From: Methylosinus sp. C49
GTDB taxonomy: Bacteria; Pseudomonadota; Alphaproteobacteria; Rhizobiales; Beijerinckiaceae
Direction of reading: 5' to 3'
Length of the DNA: 64,000 nt
Assembly (NCBI RefSeq): GCF_009936375.1
Contig: NZ_AP022332.1
Coordinates: 2,698,501 to 2,762,500 of the forward strand
The translations under genes and the position numbers were made by a program. This document shows, in pieces, positions 1 through 8,417 of this stretch (position 1 is its first letter; each line of letters begins with the position of its first letter). Below the pieces are notes generated by a model, which searched no databases, was not told where the DNA came from, and saw only the letters and a list, made by a program, of their open reading frames with translations.

Positions 1-740
1 TAGACGGCGCGAATCTCGTCCAGCATCACGCCGATGAAGGGGACGGCCTCGATATCCTCGAGCGAGAACAGGTTTGCGCGCAACCCGTCGTCTATGTCAT
101 GGGCGTCATAGGCGATATCGTCGGCGAGCGCGGCCGCCTGCGCCTCCGGCCCGGCGAATGTGTCCAGCTCGAGCGGAAACAGCGCGTCGAACTCCGCCAC
201 ATAGGGGGCGAGCGCGCGATTTGCGCGCGAGCCTCGCAAAGGGCCATTGTGCTTGACGAGGCCTTCCAGCGTCTCGAAGGTGAGGTCCAGCCCGTCATAG
301 CGGGCGTAGCGGCGCTCGAGCAGAGTGACCACGCGCAAAGCCTGGGCGTTGTGGTCGAACCCGCCATGGGCCTCCATGCACCGTTGCAGCGCATGCTCGC
401 CGGCATGGCCGAAGGGCGTATGGCCGAGATCATGGGCGAGCGCCACCGCCTCGGCGAGATCCTCGTCCAGCGCCAGAGCGCGGGCGAGCGCGCGGGCGAT
501 CTGCCCCACCTCTATCGTATGGGTCAGCCGCGTGCGGAAATGATCGCCGTCCAACGGCACGAAGACCTGCGTCTTATGCGCGAGGCGGCGGAAGGCCGTC
601 GAATGGATGATGCGGTCGCGGTCGCGCTGGAACTCGCTGCGCGTCGGCGAGGCCGATTCGGGAAAGAGGCGCCCGCGCGAGGCCGAAGGGTCACTGGCGC
701 AGGGGGCGCGGCCACGGACGCCGGGATCTTCGATCGCCAA
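1..740 (-). CDS. dgt: dGTPase-like dNTP triphosphohydrolase (3' end outside window)
   Basis: HD-domain hydrolase of the dGTPase family, expected to split dNTPs into a nucleoside and tripolyphosphate. About 246 codons are present and the C-terminus runs off the window. The minus-strand frame shows [14 protein letters not shown] near residues 37-50, [15 protein letters not shown] near 71-85 and the metal-binding HD pair in [15 protein letters not shown] at about residues 103-104. I chose a TTG start because AGGAGA lies six bases upstream and the conserved N-terminus follows at the right distance. The nearby ATG is in another frame. The gene is divergent from erpA with about 130 bases between them. 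The family call is firm; the true substrate is unknown. Confidence 0.9.
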   Translation of the reverse strand, partial: MAIEDPGVRGRAPCASDPSASRGRLFPESASPTRSEFQRDRDRIIHSTAFRRLAHKTQVFVPLDGDHFRTRLTHTIEVGQIARALARALALDEDLAEAVALAHDLGHTPFGHAGEHALQRCMEAHGGFDHNAQALRVVTLLERRYARYDGLDLTFETLEGLVKHNGPLRGSRANRALAPYVAEFDALFPLELDTFAGPEAQAAALADDIAYDAHDIDDGLRANLFSLEDIEAVPFIGVMLDEIRAV

Positions 741-868
741 TCGTCTCTCCTGTCATTGCAAGGTCACGCGGGCGGCCATATTTTCGCTTCGCATATCCCG
801 CCCGACCCAGGGAGCGCAAGCGAGCTGGCCGGCGGGACAAAAGCCAAAAAAGAGGAAGGCGCGCCCAA

Positions 869-1213
869 ATGACCGACACGGCGACGATTGCGAAGATCGA
901 GATGAGCGAGCGCGCCGCCAAGCGCATCGAGGCCATTCTCGCCGGCGAGGCCCATGCGAAGGCGCTGCGGCTTTCGGTCGACGGCGGCGGCTGCTCCGGC
1001 CTGCAATACGCCTATACGGTCGAGACCGAGCCAAAGGCGGACGATATCGTCGTCGAGCGCGACGGGGCGAAGCTCGTCGTCGATTCGATTTCTGCGGCCT
1101 ATATCGCCGGCGCGCGCGTCGATTATGTCGAGGATCTGATGGGCCAGTCCTTCCGTGTCGAGAATCCCAACGCCACCGCCTCCTGCGGCTGCGGCTCCAG
1201 CTTCTCGGTCTGA
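869..1213 (+). CDS. erpA: Iron-sulfur cluster insertion protein, HesB/IscA/ErpA family
   Basis: A-type iron-sulfur carrier of 114 residues, the usual family length. It would receive nascent Fe-S clusters and hand them to apo-enzymes in the cytoplasm. The three conserved cysteines are visible: Cys42 in VDGGGCSGLQY and the C-terminal pair Cys106 and Cys108 in SCGCGSSF. A GAGGAAGG ribosome-binding site precedes the ATG. The gene is followed 31 bases later by the PfkB-type kinase on the same strand. ErpA rather than IscA or SufA is the most likely assignment for a lone copy away from isc/suf genes, but the sequence alone does not separate these paralogues completely. Confidence 0.9.
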   Translation: MTDTATIAKIEMSERAAKRIEAILAGEAHAKALRLSVDGGGCSGLQYAYTVETEPKADDIVVERDGAKLVVDSISAAYIAGARVDYVEDLMGQSFRVENPNATASCGCGSSFSV

Positions 1214-1244
1214 CGGCGCCCCCTCCTCCTTTCGGAGTCCTCGA

Positions 1245-2141
1245 TTGCAGTCTCTGTTCATCGGCCATTCCTATATCGACGTGACCATGCGCACGCAGGT
1301 CATGCCCAAGGGCGACGAGAAGGATGTGGCGGAGGATTACGCCGTCTCCTTCGGCGGCAACGCCGTGACCGCCGCCTTCGCCTGCTCCAAGCTGGTCGGC
1401 GACGGCGTCGATCTACTGACGCAGCTCGCGCCCGACTGGCTCGGCCATATGTTCATGGATATGGCCGCGACCTATGGGCTGCGCGTGCATCCGCGCCGTG
1501 TGCGGCGCTCGTCCCTATCCTTCGTGCTGCCCAAGGACGGCAAGCGCGCGATTCTGCGCGCCCGCGACAATAATTTCCTCGAGGACTTCCCGCGTCTCGA
1601 CCTCACCGGGGTGCGCGCCCTGCACAGCGACGGGCATATCGCCGACGCCGCTCTCCATTACGCGCGCGCCTGCCGCGAATCGGGCGCGCTGACCTCTCTG
1701 GACGGCGGCGCGCTGCGGTCGGGAATCACCGATCTGCTCGAATTCATCGACGTCGCCATCGTCGCCGAGCGGCTCTGCGAGCAGATGACGCTCTCGGAGG
1801 CCGATATGCTGGCCTATTTGAAGAGCAAGGGTTGCCGCATCGGCGGCGTCACCAATGGCGAGCGCGGCATGCTCTGGTACGACGAGAGTGGCGAGGTGCA
1901 GCGCCTGCCCTCGCTCCCCGTGCCGGCGGAGCGCATCGTCGACACATCGGGCGCGGGCGATGTGTTCCACGGCGCCTATATGGCGTCCTATCTCCAGCGG
2001 CCGGAAGCGCCCTGGCGCGAGCACTTCCGCTTCGCCCGCGCGGCCTCGGGATATAAGATTCAGCACCTCGGCAATGAGGCGGGCCTGCCGTCCCAGAATG
2101 ACATAGTAGCGACACTCGCGCTTTTTCCGCCTGCCGATTGA
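1245..2141 (+). CDS. PfkB-family sugar or nucleoside kinase
   Basis: Ribokinase/PfkB-family kinase of about 298 residues that would phosphorylate a sugar or nucleoside hydroxyl with ATP in the cytoplasm. The N-terminal substrate-binding glycines appear in YAVSFGGNAVTAAFA, and the PfkB signature 2 with the catalytic Asp is DTSGAGDVFHGAYMA near the C-terminus. The start is taken as a TTG at 1245, preceded by GGAG at seven bases and immediately followed by the beta-strand LQSLFIGHSYIDV where family members begin. An ATG at 1288 would remove that strand. The gene may be co-transcribed with erpA. The substrate cannot be read from the sequence. Confidence 0.85.
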   Translation: MQSLFIGHSYIDVTMRTQVMPKGDEKDVAEDYAVSFGGNAVTAAFACSKLVGDGVDLLTQLAPDWLGHMFMDMAATYGLRVHPRRVRRSSLSFVLPKDGKRAILRARDNNFLEDFPRLDLTGVRALHSDGHIADAALHYARACRESGALTSLDGGALRSGITDLLEFIDVAIVAERLCEQMTLSEADMLAYLKSKGCRIGGVTNGERGMLWYDESGEVQRLPSLPVPAERIVDTSGAGDVFHGAYMASYLQRPEAPWREHFRFARAASGYKIQHLGNEAGLPSQNDIVATLALFPPAD

Positions 2142-2190
2142 ATGGCTTGTGGGAAGCGCGAAAGAAATCGAGAAAGGCGGAGAACAGGGC

Positions 2191-2219
2191 TTGGCAAGAG
2201 TGCTTAGAGCTTGCTATAT
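2191..2219 (+). promoter_or_regulatory. Sigma-70-type promoter of tRNA-Asn
   Basis: A -35 box TTGGCA (2191-2196) and a -10 box CTATAT (2214-2219) are separated by 17 bases. The predicted start point falls around 2226, just before the mature tRNA 5' end at 2232. This is a pattern match only, but its position is what a tRNA promoter requires. Confidence 0.65.
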
Positions 2220-2231
2220 GCCCGCCACCGT

Positions 2232-2307
2232 TCCCCGATAGCTCAGCCGGTAGAGCAAGCGACTGTTAATCGCTGGGTCGCAGGTTCGAGTCCTGCTCGG
2301 GGAGCCA
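2232..2307 (+). tRNA. tRNA-Asn (anticodon GTT)
   Basis: Complete cloverleaf of 76 bases including an encoded CCA. The acceptor arms TCCCCGA and TCGGGGA pair perfectly. The D arm is GCTC/GAGC, the anticodon stem AGCGA/TCGCT encloses the loop CTGTTAA with GTT at 2265-2267, and the T arm is GCAGG-TTCGAGT-CCTGC. The discriminator base is G. It sits alone, not in a tRNA array. Confidence 0.97.
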
Positions 2308-2369
2308 GCAATCATCCCCCTGTGAAATCCGTCTCTCGACCCCTAGATTGGCGGCACGGGAGCCTCTTT

Positions 2370-2696
2370 ATGCAAAAATCCATCGTCATCACCGTGAGCC
2401 ATGATCTCGGCGTCGAGACCGCGCGGGCGCGCGTCGCCGCTGGGCTCGAGCAGCTGCGGCGGGACTATGTGGACAAGCTCGCCCATTCCGAGGTCGTCTG
2501 GACCGGGAACGCCGCCGATCTGAAGGTCGGCGCCTTCGGCCACAATATGCAGGCGCGCATAGACGTGCTCGCCGATTCGCTGCGCATAGAGGTCTGGCTG
2601 CCCTGGCTGCTGGCGGCTCTGGCGGGGCCGATTCAGACCGCGCTCGCCCATCGCGCCGGCGAGGCGCTGCGAATCGAGCACAAGCCGCAGGGCTGA
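2370..2696 (+). CDS. Polyhydroxyalkanoic acid system family protein
   Basis: Small protein of 108 residues resembling the putative polyhydroxyalkanoate-system family often called PHA_gran_rgn. Features that match are the N-terminal IVITVSHDLG, a middle segment ending in KVGAFGHNMQARIDV and a short hydrophobic stretch WLPWLLAALAGPIQ. Members are found in PHA producers and are thought to associate with or help control granules, but no biochemical role is established that I can name. GGGAG lies upstream of the ATG. The gene follows tRNA-Asn and converges with sciP, whose stop lies four bases away. The family call is moderate. Confidence 0.65.
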   Translation: MQKSIVITVSHDLGVETARARVAAGLEQLRRDYVDKLAHSEVVWTGNAADLKVGAFGHNMQARIDVLADSLRIEVWLPWLLAALAGPIQTALAHRAGEALRIEHKPQG

Positions 2697-2700
2697 CCGA

Positions 2701-3003
2701 TCAGCGTTTGCCAGCGGCGAGCCGCGCCGCGCGGCGGCGATAATATTGCAGACGAGTCGTGCGCAAGCTGTCGACGCCATGGCGGTCGATGCAGCTCGCC
2801 CAGGCCTCGAACTCGTCCCGCGTCAGCGAATAGCGCCGACAGACGTCGTCGAGCGAGACGACGCCGCTGCGCACAGCCGCCACCACCTCGGCCTTGCGGC
2901 GCACCACCCAGCGCGTCGTCGGCGGCGGCAGACAGGCGCAGGCGATTCGATTCGCGGCGTCGTCGCCGGCGGGATCGCATGTCGTCGGATCAAGCGTCAT
3001 CAT
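2701..3003 (-). CDS. sciP: SciP-like CtrA inhibitor (DUF1153 helix-turn-helix protein)
   Basis: Small DUF1153 protein of 100 residues. In Caulobacter, SciP binds CtrA and blocks transcription of CtrA-activated cell-cycle genes. The family core is clear: LPPPTTRWVVRRKAEVVAAV, a helix-turn-helix around VSLDDVCRRYSLTRDEFEAW, then IDRHGVDSLRTTRLQYYR. I took the first of two tandem ATGs at 3003 because GGAG lies seven bases upstream and because the length then matches the family; an upstream in-frame ATG at 3033 would add ten residues. It stands alone, convergent with the PHA-type gene. Function by family, not tested here. Confidence 0.8.
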   Translation of the reverse strand: MMTLDPTTCDPAGDDAANRIACACLPPPTTRWVVRRKAEVVAAVRSGVVSLDDVCRRYSLTRDEFEAWASCIDRHGVDSLRTTRLQYYRRRAARLAAGKR

Positions 3004-3217
3004 GGCGCCGCTCCACAAATGGAATTTTCGCATCACATCGCGAAAAACAAGCCGCCGCCTCGGGCGGCGAGATCTGTGACATTTCCAGCAAAGGTTGAAA
3101 AAAACGTTGCGGCGCGCGCAGGCGAGAGAGAAGAGCTTAACCACATCCGTTCGCGCCGCCGGCCAGCCGCCGCGCCATGGTTTAGACTAGGCTTCCATTC
3201 GCAATCGGAGGCGTCCC

Positions 3218-3595
3218 ATGTCGAAAGCCCGGCTCGTCGCATCGATCGTCGTTGCAGGCGTCGCAATCGCGACCTCGGCGCTCGCAGAGCCATTCGCGCG
3301 GGACCACGAGGGCGGCGCGGGACCTTCGCGCGCGCAGGCCGCCGAGCAACGTCACGAGCTGTGGGAGGCGCGCGAGCGGGCGCGCGAGCAGCGCCGGCTT
3401 CAGCGCGAGCGACGCAGACAATCCGACGCCCTCGGCGCGAACGCCGGAGGCCCGGCGCCTTACGGCTATGGCGCGCCTTACGGCTATGGCGCGCCGTACG
3501 GCGGCTATGGCGGCGGCGATTACGTCGATCCGCCGCCGCGCCCGGCGCCGCCGCCCTCGCCGCGCGGGCTACACGACGGCCTCTGGTATTACTGA
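3218..3595 (+). CDS. Exported Gly/Tyr/Pro-rich protein of unknown function
   Basis: 125-residue protein that I do not recognise. It has a clear signal peptide (LVASIVVAGVAIATSALA, predicted cleavage near residue 23), then a charged Arg/Glu/Gln-rich stretch (RERAREQRRLQRERRRQ) and a low-complexity tail with tandem APYGYG units followed by a proline run. An SD-like GGAG precedes the ATG. It overlaps the tail of the convergent response regulator by seven bases. Similar short exported Gly/Tyr-rich proteins occur elsewhere in this window (10749, 11232, 32695), so it may be a structural or envelope-associated protein. That last point is only inference. Confidence 0.7.
   Translation: MSKARLVASIVVAGVAIATSALAEPFARDHEGGAGPSRAQAAEQRHELWEARERAREQRRLQRERRRQSDALGANAGGPAPYGYGAPYGYGAPYGGYGGGDYVDPPPRPAPPPSPRGLHDGLWYY
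3455..3511 (+). repeat. Short in-frame tandem repeat (APYGYG units)
   Basis: Two exact 18-base copies (3455-3472 and 3473-3490) and a third longer variant (3491-3511) lie inside the exported protein's tail. Each encodes an Ala-Pro-Tyr-Gly-Tyr-Gly-like unit. Exact 18-base copies can expand or contract by slippage without changing frame. Confidence 0.85.
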
Positions 3596-4062
3596 CGCGT
3601 CGCCGGCTCGCCGCGCCGCTCCAACGCCGAGCTCACGATCTCCAGCGCGATGGCGAGCAACGCCTCTGCGTCATTGGGCTTGACGAAAACCTTGTCGGCG
3701 CCGGCCCGCATCGCCTCCTCATGGATCGAGGGCGCGGTGGAGGTCGTCAGCACGAACACCGGCAGATCCTTCAGCAGCAGCGAGCGGCGCAGCGACTTCA
3801 AGAACTTCACGCCGTCGAGCCGCGGCATGTTGAGGTCCAGCACCAGCACATCCGGGAGCTTGTCCGTAATCTCCTCGCGCGATACGAGAAAGATCGCGTC
3901 CAGCCCATTGTCGACCTGCTCGCATTCTATGTCGCGCTCCAGCAAGGAGCGCACGGAATCGAGGGCGCGCTTGAAAAGGAAGACGTCGTCCTGATCATCC
4001 TCGATGATCAATACGCGGCAGGCCCGATTCTTCGTCTCGACAGCGGACATCACAATCCCCAT
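3589..4062 (-). CDS. Single-domain response regulator (Rcp1-like receiver)
   Basis: Stand-alone receiver domain of up to 157 residues without an output domain. The acidic pocket EDDQDD, the phospho-acceptor Asp in DVLVLDLNMPRLDGVKFL, the switch Thr in VFVLTTS and the Lys in VFVKPND are all present. This arrangement resembles Rcp1-type regulators that partner phytochrome-like kinases. A PAS histidine kinase begins 107 bases away on the opposite strand, making a likely divergent two-component pair that signals by phosphotransfer or protein contact rather than DNA binding. A second in-frame ATG at 4050 has a better-spaced purine-rich site and may be the true start. Confidence 0.88.
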   Translation of the reverse strand: MGIVMSAVETKNRACRVLIIEDDQDDVFLFKRALDSVRSLLERDIECEQVDNGLDAIFLVSREEITDKLPDVLVLDLNMPRLDGVKFLKSLRRSLLLKDLPVFVLTTSTAPSIHEEAMRAGADKVFVKPNDAEALLAIALEIVSSALERRGEPATRQ

Positions 4063-4169
4063 CTTCTCGACTTGCGCTCGTTTTTCCCACGCTGTTTCCT
4101 TAAATAGGATGCGGTCGCCCCGCGCGCAGCAACGAGCGCTGACAAATGCGCGCGACGAGGGGTGCGAGG

Positions 4170-5285
4170 ATGAGCTTCGACAGCATAGGCGACGATCATT
4201 TTCGCCTCGCGGTAGAGTCGGCGCCTGCCGCCATGATCGTCAGCAGCGCCGATGGACTCATCCAATTCGTCAACGCGGAGACCGAGCGTATGTTCGGTTA
4301 TCGTAGCGACGAACTGGTTGGAAAGTCCATCGATATTCTCGTCCCCGCGCGCATGCGGGCGGCGCATTCCTCCTTGCGCCAGAGCTTTCTTGCGCATCCG
4401 AGCAAGCGGCCGATGGGCGCCGGCCGCGATCTGAAGGCGACGCGGCGCGACGGCAGCGAATTTCCGGTCGAGATCGGGCTGACGCCGATCGAGAGCGAGA
4501 GCGGCGCGATCGTGCTGGCGACCGTGCTCGACATCACCGCTCGGCGCGAGGCGGAGAATGCGCTGTCGCAGCGCGCGGCGGAGCTGGAGCGCGCCAACGA
4601 GCGTCTGGCGCAATTCGCCTATGTCGCCTCGCATGATCTACAGGAGCCGCTGCGCAAGATCGCCGCATTCGCGGATATTCTCGAGCAAGCGATCTCCAGC
4701 GCCAATGAGACCGACATGAGCTACGCCAATAGCGTGATGCGCTCCTCGGCGATGCGCGCACGCGAGCTCGTCGACGATCTCCTCACCTATTCACGCGCGA
4801 TCAATGATGCGCAGAATGTGCAGGAGCTCGATCTGCGCGACGAAATAGACCTCGCGGTCGACGACCTCTCCGAGGCGATCGCGGAGAGCGGCGCAAAGCT
4901 GAGCATAGAGGCGCCGCATGTCGCCTTTCGCGCCGACCGCTCGCAATTCGCGCGGCTGACGCATAATATCGTCTCCAACGCGCTCAAATATCGCAAGCAA
5001 GATTGCGCGCCGGAGATCGTCATACGGGCGACGCAGAGCGAGCGCGAGATCGTCGTCGCCTTCGCCGATAATGGCATAGGCTTCGAGAGCAAATATGCGC
5101 AGCTCGTCTTCGAGCCGTTCAAACGGCTGCATCCCAAGGGCAAATATCCCGGCACCGGCATAGGCCTCGCGATCTGCCGATCCATCGCCGATCGCCATGG
5201 CTGGCGGCTGTCGGTGACATCGCAGCCGGGACAAGGATCGACCTTTTATGTCACGATTCCGGCGGGACGAGCGAATAGCGAGTAG
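4170..5285 (+). CDS. PAS-domain sensor histidine kinase
   Basis: Cytoplasmic histidine kinase of about 371 residues with no membrane segment. It has an N-terminal PAS domain (about 8-125, with YRSDELVGKSIDILVP and the PAC-like DGSEFPVEIGLTPIE) and a short coiled coil. A phytochrome-type HisKA domain follows with the H-box FAYVASHDLQEPLRKI, His near 154, then a HATPase_c domain with the N-box HNIVSNALKYRKQD, G1 ADNGIGFE and G2 GKYPGTGIGLAICRSI. GCGAGG precedes the chosen ATG. The divergent receiver protein is the likely partner. The stimulus is unknown; no heme or flavin signature is evident in the PAS domain. Confidence 0.9.
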   Translation: MSFDSIGDDHFRLAVESAPAAMIVSSADGLIQFVNAETERMFGYRSDELVGKSIDILVPARMRAAHSSLRQSFLAHPSKRPMGAGRDLKATRRDGSEFPVEIGLTPIESESGAIVLATVLDITARREAENALSQRAAELERANERLAQFAYVASHDLQEPLRKIAAFADILEQAISSANETDMSYANSVMRSSAMRARELVDDLLTYSRAINDAQNVQELDLRDEIDLAVDDLSEAIAESGAKLSIEAPHVAFRADRSQFARLTHNIVSNALKYRKQDCAPEIVIRATQSEREIVVAFADNGIGFESKYAQLVFEPFKRLHPKGKYPGTGIGLAICRSIADRHGWRLSVTSQPGQGSTFYVTIPAGRANSE

Positions 5286-5314
5286 CAAGTCCTCGCACGA
5301 CACGGAGATCTCAT

Positions 5315-6022
5315 ATGATCGACCTCCATTTTTGGCCCACGCCCAATGGCCACAAGATCACGATCTTTCTCGAGGAGGCGGGGCTCGCCTATAAAATCGT
5401 CCCCGTCGACATATCGAAGGGCGAGCAATTCTCCCCCGCCTTTCTCGCCATCTCGCCGAACAACCGCATGCCAGCCATCGTCGACCATGCGCCGGCCGAC
5501 GGCGGCGCCGCGGTCTCACTGTTCGAATCCGGCGCGATCCTCGTCTATCTCGCCGAGAAGACGGGGCGCTTTCTGCCGAGCGATCTGCGCGGCCGCGCGC
5601 GCGTGCTCGAATGGCTGTTCTGGCAAGTCGGCGGGCTCGGCCCCATGGCGGGGCAGAACCATCATTTCCGCAATTACGCGCCGGAGAAGATTCCTTACGC
5701 CATCGATCGCTATGTGAATGAGACCAATCGCCTCTATGGCGTGCTGGACAAGCGCCTCGCGGGACGAGACTACATCGCCGATGATTATTCCGTCGCCGAT
5801 ATGGCCGCCTATCCCTGGATCGTTCCCTATGAGCGGCAGGGACAGTCGCTCGACGACTTTCCCAATGTGCGGCGCTGGCTCGAGACGATGCGCGCGCGGC
5901 CAGCGGTCGAGCGCGCCTATGCGAAAGGCGAGGCCCTCTCCCGCCCGCGCGACGGCTTCACGGAAGAGGAGCGCAAAATCCTCTTCGGCCAGACGGCGGC
6001 GAGCCTGCGCGGCGCCGTTTGA
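5315..6022 (+). CDS. Glutathione S-transferase family protein, YfcG/YghU-like
   Basis: Cytoplasmic thiol transferase of 235 residues. The N-terminal thioredoxin-fold half shows LHFWPTPNGHKITIFLEEAG and the glutathione-binding SPNNRMPAIVDH followed by LFESGAILVYLAEKTG. The all-helical C-terminal half contains WQVGGLGPMAGQNHHFRNYA and ADMAAYPWI. The TPNGHK signature and the GGLGPMAGQ block match the disulfide-bond oxidoreductase branch (YfcG/YghU), which reduces disulfides with glutathione and typically lacks a catalytic Cys or Tyr at the usual position. GGAG lies upstream of the ATG. It follows the histidine kinase by 29 bases and could be read through from it. Confidence 0.87.
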   Translation: MIDLHFWPTPNGHKITIFLEEAGLAYKIVPVDISKGEQFSPAFLAISPNNRMPAIVDHAPADGGAAVSLFESGAILVYLAEKTGRFLPSDLRGRARVLEWLFWQVGGLGPMAGQNHHFRNYAPEKIPYAIDRYVNETNRLYGVLDKRLAGRDYIADDYSVADMAAYPWIVPYERQGQSLDDFPNVRRWLETMRARPAVERAYAKGEALSRPRDGFTEEERKILFGQTAASLRGAV

Positions 6023-6028
6023 GCGCGC

Positions 6029-6163
6029 TCACTCGCCCTGCTTCTGGCGGCGCTTCTTGTTCCGCCAGGAGGCGAAGAAGATGATCGCGAGAAAGACATT
6101 GATGGCGAGGACCCATTTGTCGCTCCACGTCAAATAGCCCCAGATCGTGTGCAGATAGGACAA
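6029..6163 (-). CDS. 44-residue single-pass membrane peptide
   Basis: A short minus-strand reading frame begins with TTG behind a good GGGAG site and ends in TGA. The product starts MSYLHTIWGYLTW, then has one strongly hydrophobic segment VLAINVFLAIIFFASW and a very basic tail RNKKRRQKQ. That positive tail predicts an N-out, C-in topology. It lies 109 bases downstream of recG on the same strand and ends seven bases from the convergent glutathione transferase. The codon use resembles neighbouring genes, which is why I believe it is real. I do not recognise a family. Confidence 0.55.
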   Translation of the reverse strand: MSYLHTIWGYLTWSDKWVLAINVFLAIIFFASWRNKKRRQKQGE

Positions 6164-6272
6164 TTCGCTCTCCCTTTGCGGGCGCTCGCCGCCCGCTTTT
6201 TTCATTTTCGCCGTCGCCGCGGCTCGGGTCTGGAATTTACGCGCATTGGCGCGCGCGATAAAGGCCCGGCGC

Positions 6273-8375
6273 TCATCCCGCCCGCAGCAGTTTCACCGCC
6301 TCGTCGCGCTCGAAGAGGTAGAGCAGAACCCTCAGCGCCTCGCCCCGCGGGCCGGAGAGGTCCGGGTCGCGGCGCAGCGTGAGCTCCACATCGTCGCGCG
6401 CTATGGCCAGCAGCCGCGCATGGGCGGTGAGATCGGCCAGGCGGAAGCCGGGCAGGCCGGATTGCCGCGCGCCGAGAATTTCCCCCTCCCCACGCAGGCG
6501 CAAATCTTCTTCCGCTATGCGGAAGCCGTCCTCGGTCTGGCGCAGCATCACCAGCCGCGCTTTGGCGGTCTCGCCGAGCGGACCTTTGTAGAGCAGCAGG
6601 CAGGAGGATTTGCCGGAGCCGCGGCCGACGCGCCCGCGCAGCTGATGCAATTGCGCGAGGCCGAAACGCTCGGCGTGCTCGATCACCATGACCGTCGCCT
6701 CGGGCACGTCGACGCCGACCTCTATGACCGTGGTGGCGACGAGTATGCGCGTTTCGCCCTGCTTGAACGCCTCCATTGCGGCGTCGCGCTCGGGCGCTTT
6801 CATGCGGCCGTGGACGAGGCCGACGATCTCGCCGAAAATGCGCGTCAGATCCTCGTGACGATCCTGCGCGGCGGCGAGATCGAGGTCCTCATTCTCCTCC
6901 ACCAGCGGGCACACCCAATAGACGCGCGCGCCGGAGGCCAGAGCGCGGCGCACGCCCTCCACCACATCGCCGATGCGCGAGACCGGCAGAGCGCGCGTGT
7001 CGATGGGCGAGCGGCCGGGCGGCTTCTCGTCGAGGATGGAGCTGTCCATGTCGCCGAAATAGGTGAGCGCCAGCGAGCGCGGAATCGGCGTCGCCGTCAT
7101 CACCAGAACATCGACGCTCTCGCCCTTGGCGCCCAGCGCCAGACGCTGCTGCACGCCGAAACGATGCTGCTCATCGACGACGGCGAGGCCCAGATCGGCA
7201 AAAGCGAGCTCGCTCTGCACCAGGGCGTGAGTGCCGATGACGATATCGACAGCGCCCGCCGCAATGGTCTCGTAGAGACGCGCGCGCTCGGAGGGCTTGG
7301 CTCTCCCCGTGAGCAGGCAGAGGCGCAGGCCGGCGGCTTCGGCGAGCGGCAGCAGGCGCTCATAATGCTGGCGCGCGAGAATTTCCGTCGGCGCCATCAG
7401 CGCCGCCTGCCTTCCGCATTCGACGACGCTGGCCATTGCGAGCAGCGCGACAATGGTCTTGCCGGCGCCGACATCGCCCTGCAGCAGCCGCAACATGCGC
7501 CGCGAGGACGCCAAATCCTCGCGTATCTCGACGAGCGCACGCTGCTGCGCGCCGGTGAGCGCATAGGGAAGCGCGGCTTCTATGACGCGCGTGATGCGTC
7601 CGTCGCCGGCGTTCTCGCGGCCGGGCTCGCGGCGCATTTTCGAACGGATGAGGCGCAGCGCCAATTGTTGCGACAGCAGCTCATCGAGCGCGAGGCGTTG
7701 GCGCGCCTTGCTGGCCGGCTCTATGTCGGCCGGCGATTTGGGGTTTTGCGCCGCGGCCAGCGCGCTCGCGAAATCGGGAAGGCCATTGGCCGCAAGCACC
7801 GAGGCGTCCTGCCACTCCGGCAGCTTGGGCAAGCGCTCCAGCGCGCCGGCGACCGCGCGCTGCACAAAGCGCTCTTGCAGCCCTTCCGTCAGCCCATGCA
7901 CCGCCTCCGCCGGCGGCAGCTTGGCGAGGCCCGCCTCGTCCAGCACGCGATCGGGATGCACGATCTGCCGGCGCCCGTCATAGAGCTCGATCTTGCCGGA
8001 GACCCAGCGCGTCGCGCCTATGGGCAGGCTGCGCTCGATCCAATCGGCGTTGGAAAGGAAGAAGACCAGCTCGGCGTCGCCGGTGTCGTCCTCGACATGG
8101 ACTTTGAACGGCGCCTTGGCGTAGCGCCCCTGCGGCTTGCGATGCTCGGCGACGCGCACCTTCAGCACGACCACGCGATCCGTCGGCGCTTCCGCGATGG
8201 TGGGACGCAGGCTGCGATCGACGAGATTGATCGGCAGATGAAACAGCACGTCGATGAGACGCGTCTCCTTGCCCGGCCGGGCGAGCAGCCGGTCGAAATG
8301 CTTGGCCGTCTTGGGGCCTATGCCCGGAAGGGCGGCGGCGCGGCCGAACAACGGATCGAGGATCGAGGGACGCAT
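6273..8375 (-). CDS. recG: ATP-dependent DNA helicase RecG
   Basis: Replication-fork-remodelling helicase of 700 residues, the normal RecG length. It drives branch migration and fork regression in recombinational repair. The N-terminal wedge domain carries the typical GIGPKTAKHFDRLLARPG start. The helicase core has Walker A GDVGAGKTIVALLA, the DEQH box in AVVDEQHRFGVQQRLALG, motif III MTATPIPRSLALT, and the C-terminal block VIEVGVDVPEATVMVIEHA followed by QLHQLRGRVGRG. No truncation or frameshift is visible. It is 41 bases downstream of the SDR gene on the same strand, so the two may share a transcript. Confidence 0.97.
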   Translation of the reverse strand: MRPSILDPLFGRAAALPGIGPKTAKHFDRLLARPGKETRLIDVLFHLPINLVDRSLRPTIAEAPTDRVVVLKVRVAEHRKPQGRYAKAPFKVHVEDDTGDAELVFFLSNADWIERSLPIGATRWVSGKIELYDGRRQIVHPDRVLDEAGLAKLPPAEAVHGLTEGLQERFVQRAVAGALERLPKLPEWQDASVLAANGLPDFASALAAAQNPKSPADIEPASKARQRLALDELLSQQLALRLIRSKMRREPGRENAGDGRITRVIEAALPYALTGAQQRALVEIREDLASSRRMLRLLQGDVGAGKTIVALLAMASVVECGRQAALMAPTEILARQHYERLLPLAEAAGLRLCLLTGRAKPSERARLYETIAAGAVDIVIGTHALVQSELAFADLGLAVVDEQHRFGVQQRLALGAKGESVDVLVMTATPIPRSLALTYFGDMDSSILDEKPPGRSPIDTRALPVSRIGDVVEGVRRALASGARVYWVCPLVEENEDLDLAAAQDRHEDLTRIFGEIVGLVHGRMKAPERDAAMEAFKQGETRILVATTVIEVGVDVPEATVMVIEHAERFGLAQLHQLRGRVGRGSGKSSCLLLYKGPLGETAKARLVMLRQTEDGFRIAEEDLRLRGEGEILGARQSGLPGFRLADLTAHARLLAIARDDVELTLRRDPDLSGPRGEALRVLLYLFERDEAVKLLRAG

Positions 8376-8417
8376 TCGCGCCTTTTCCCCTATCGCGAAG
8401 GCTTTGTCGAACGCGCT

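Noticed and set aside
3455-3511. CRISPR or intergenic repeat array
   Set aside because: The repeats are 18-base, directly adjacent and in frame inside a coding sequence; there are no spacers.
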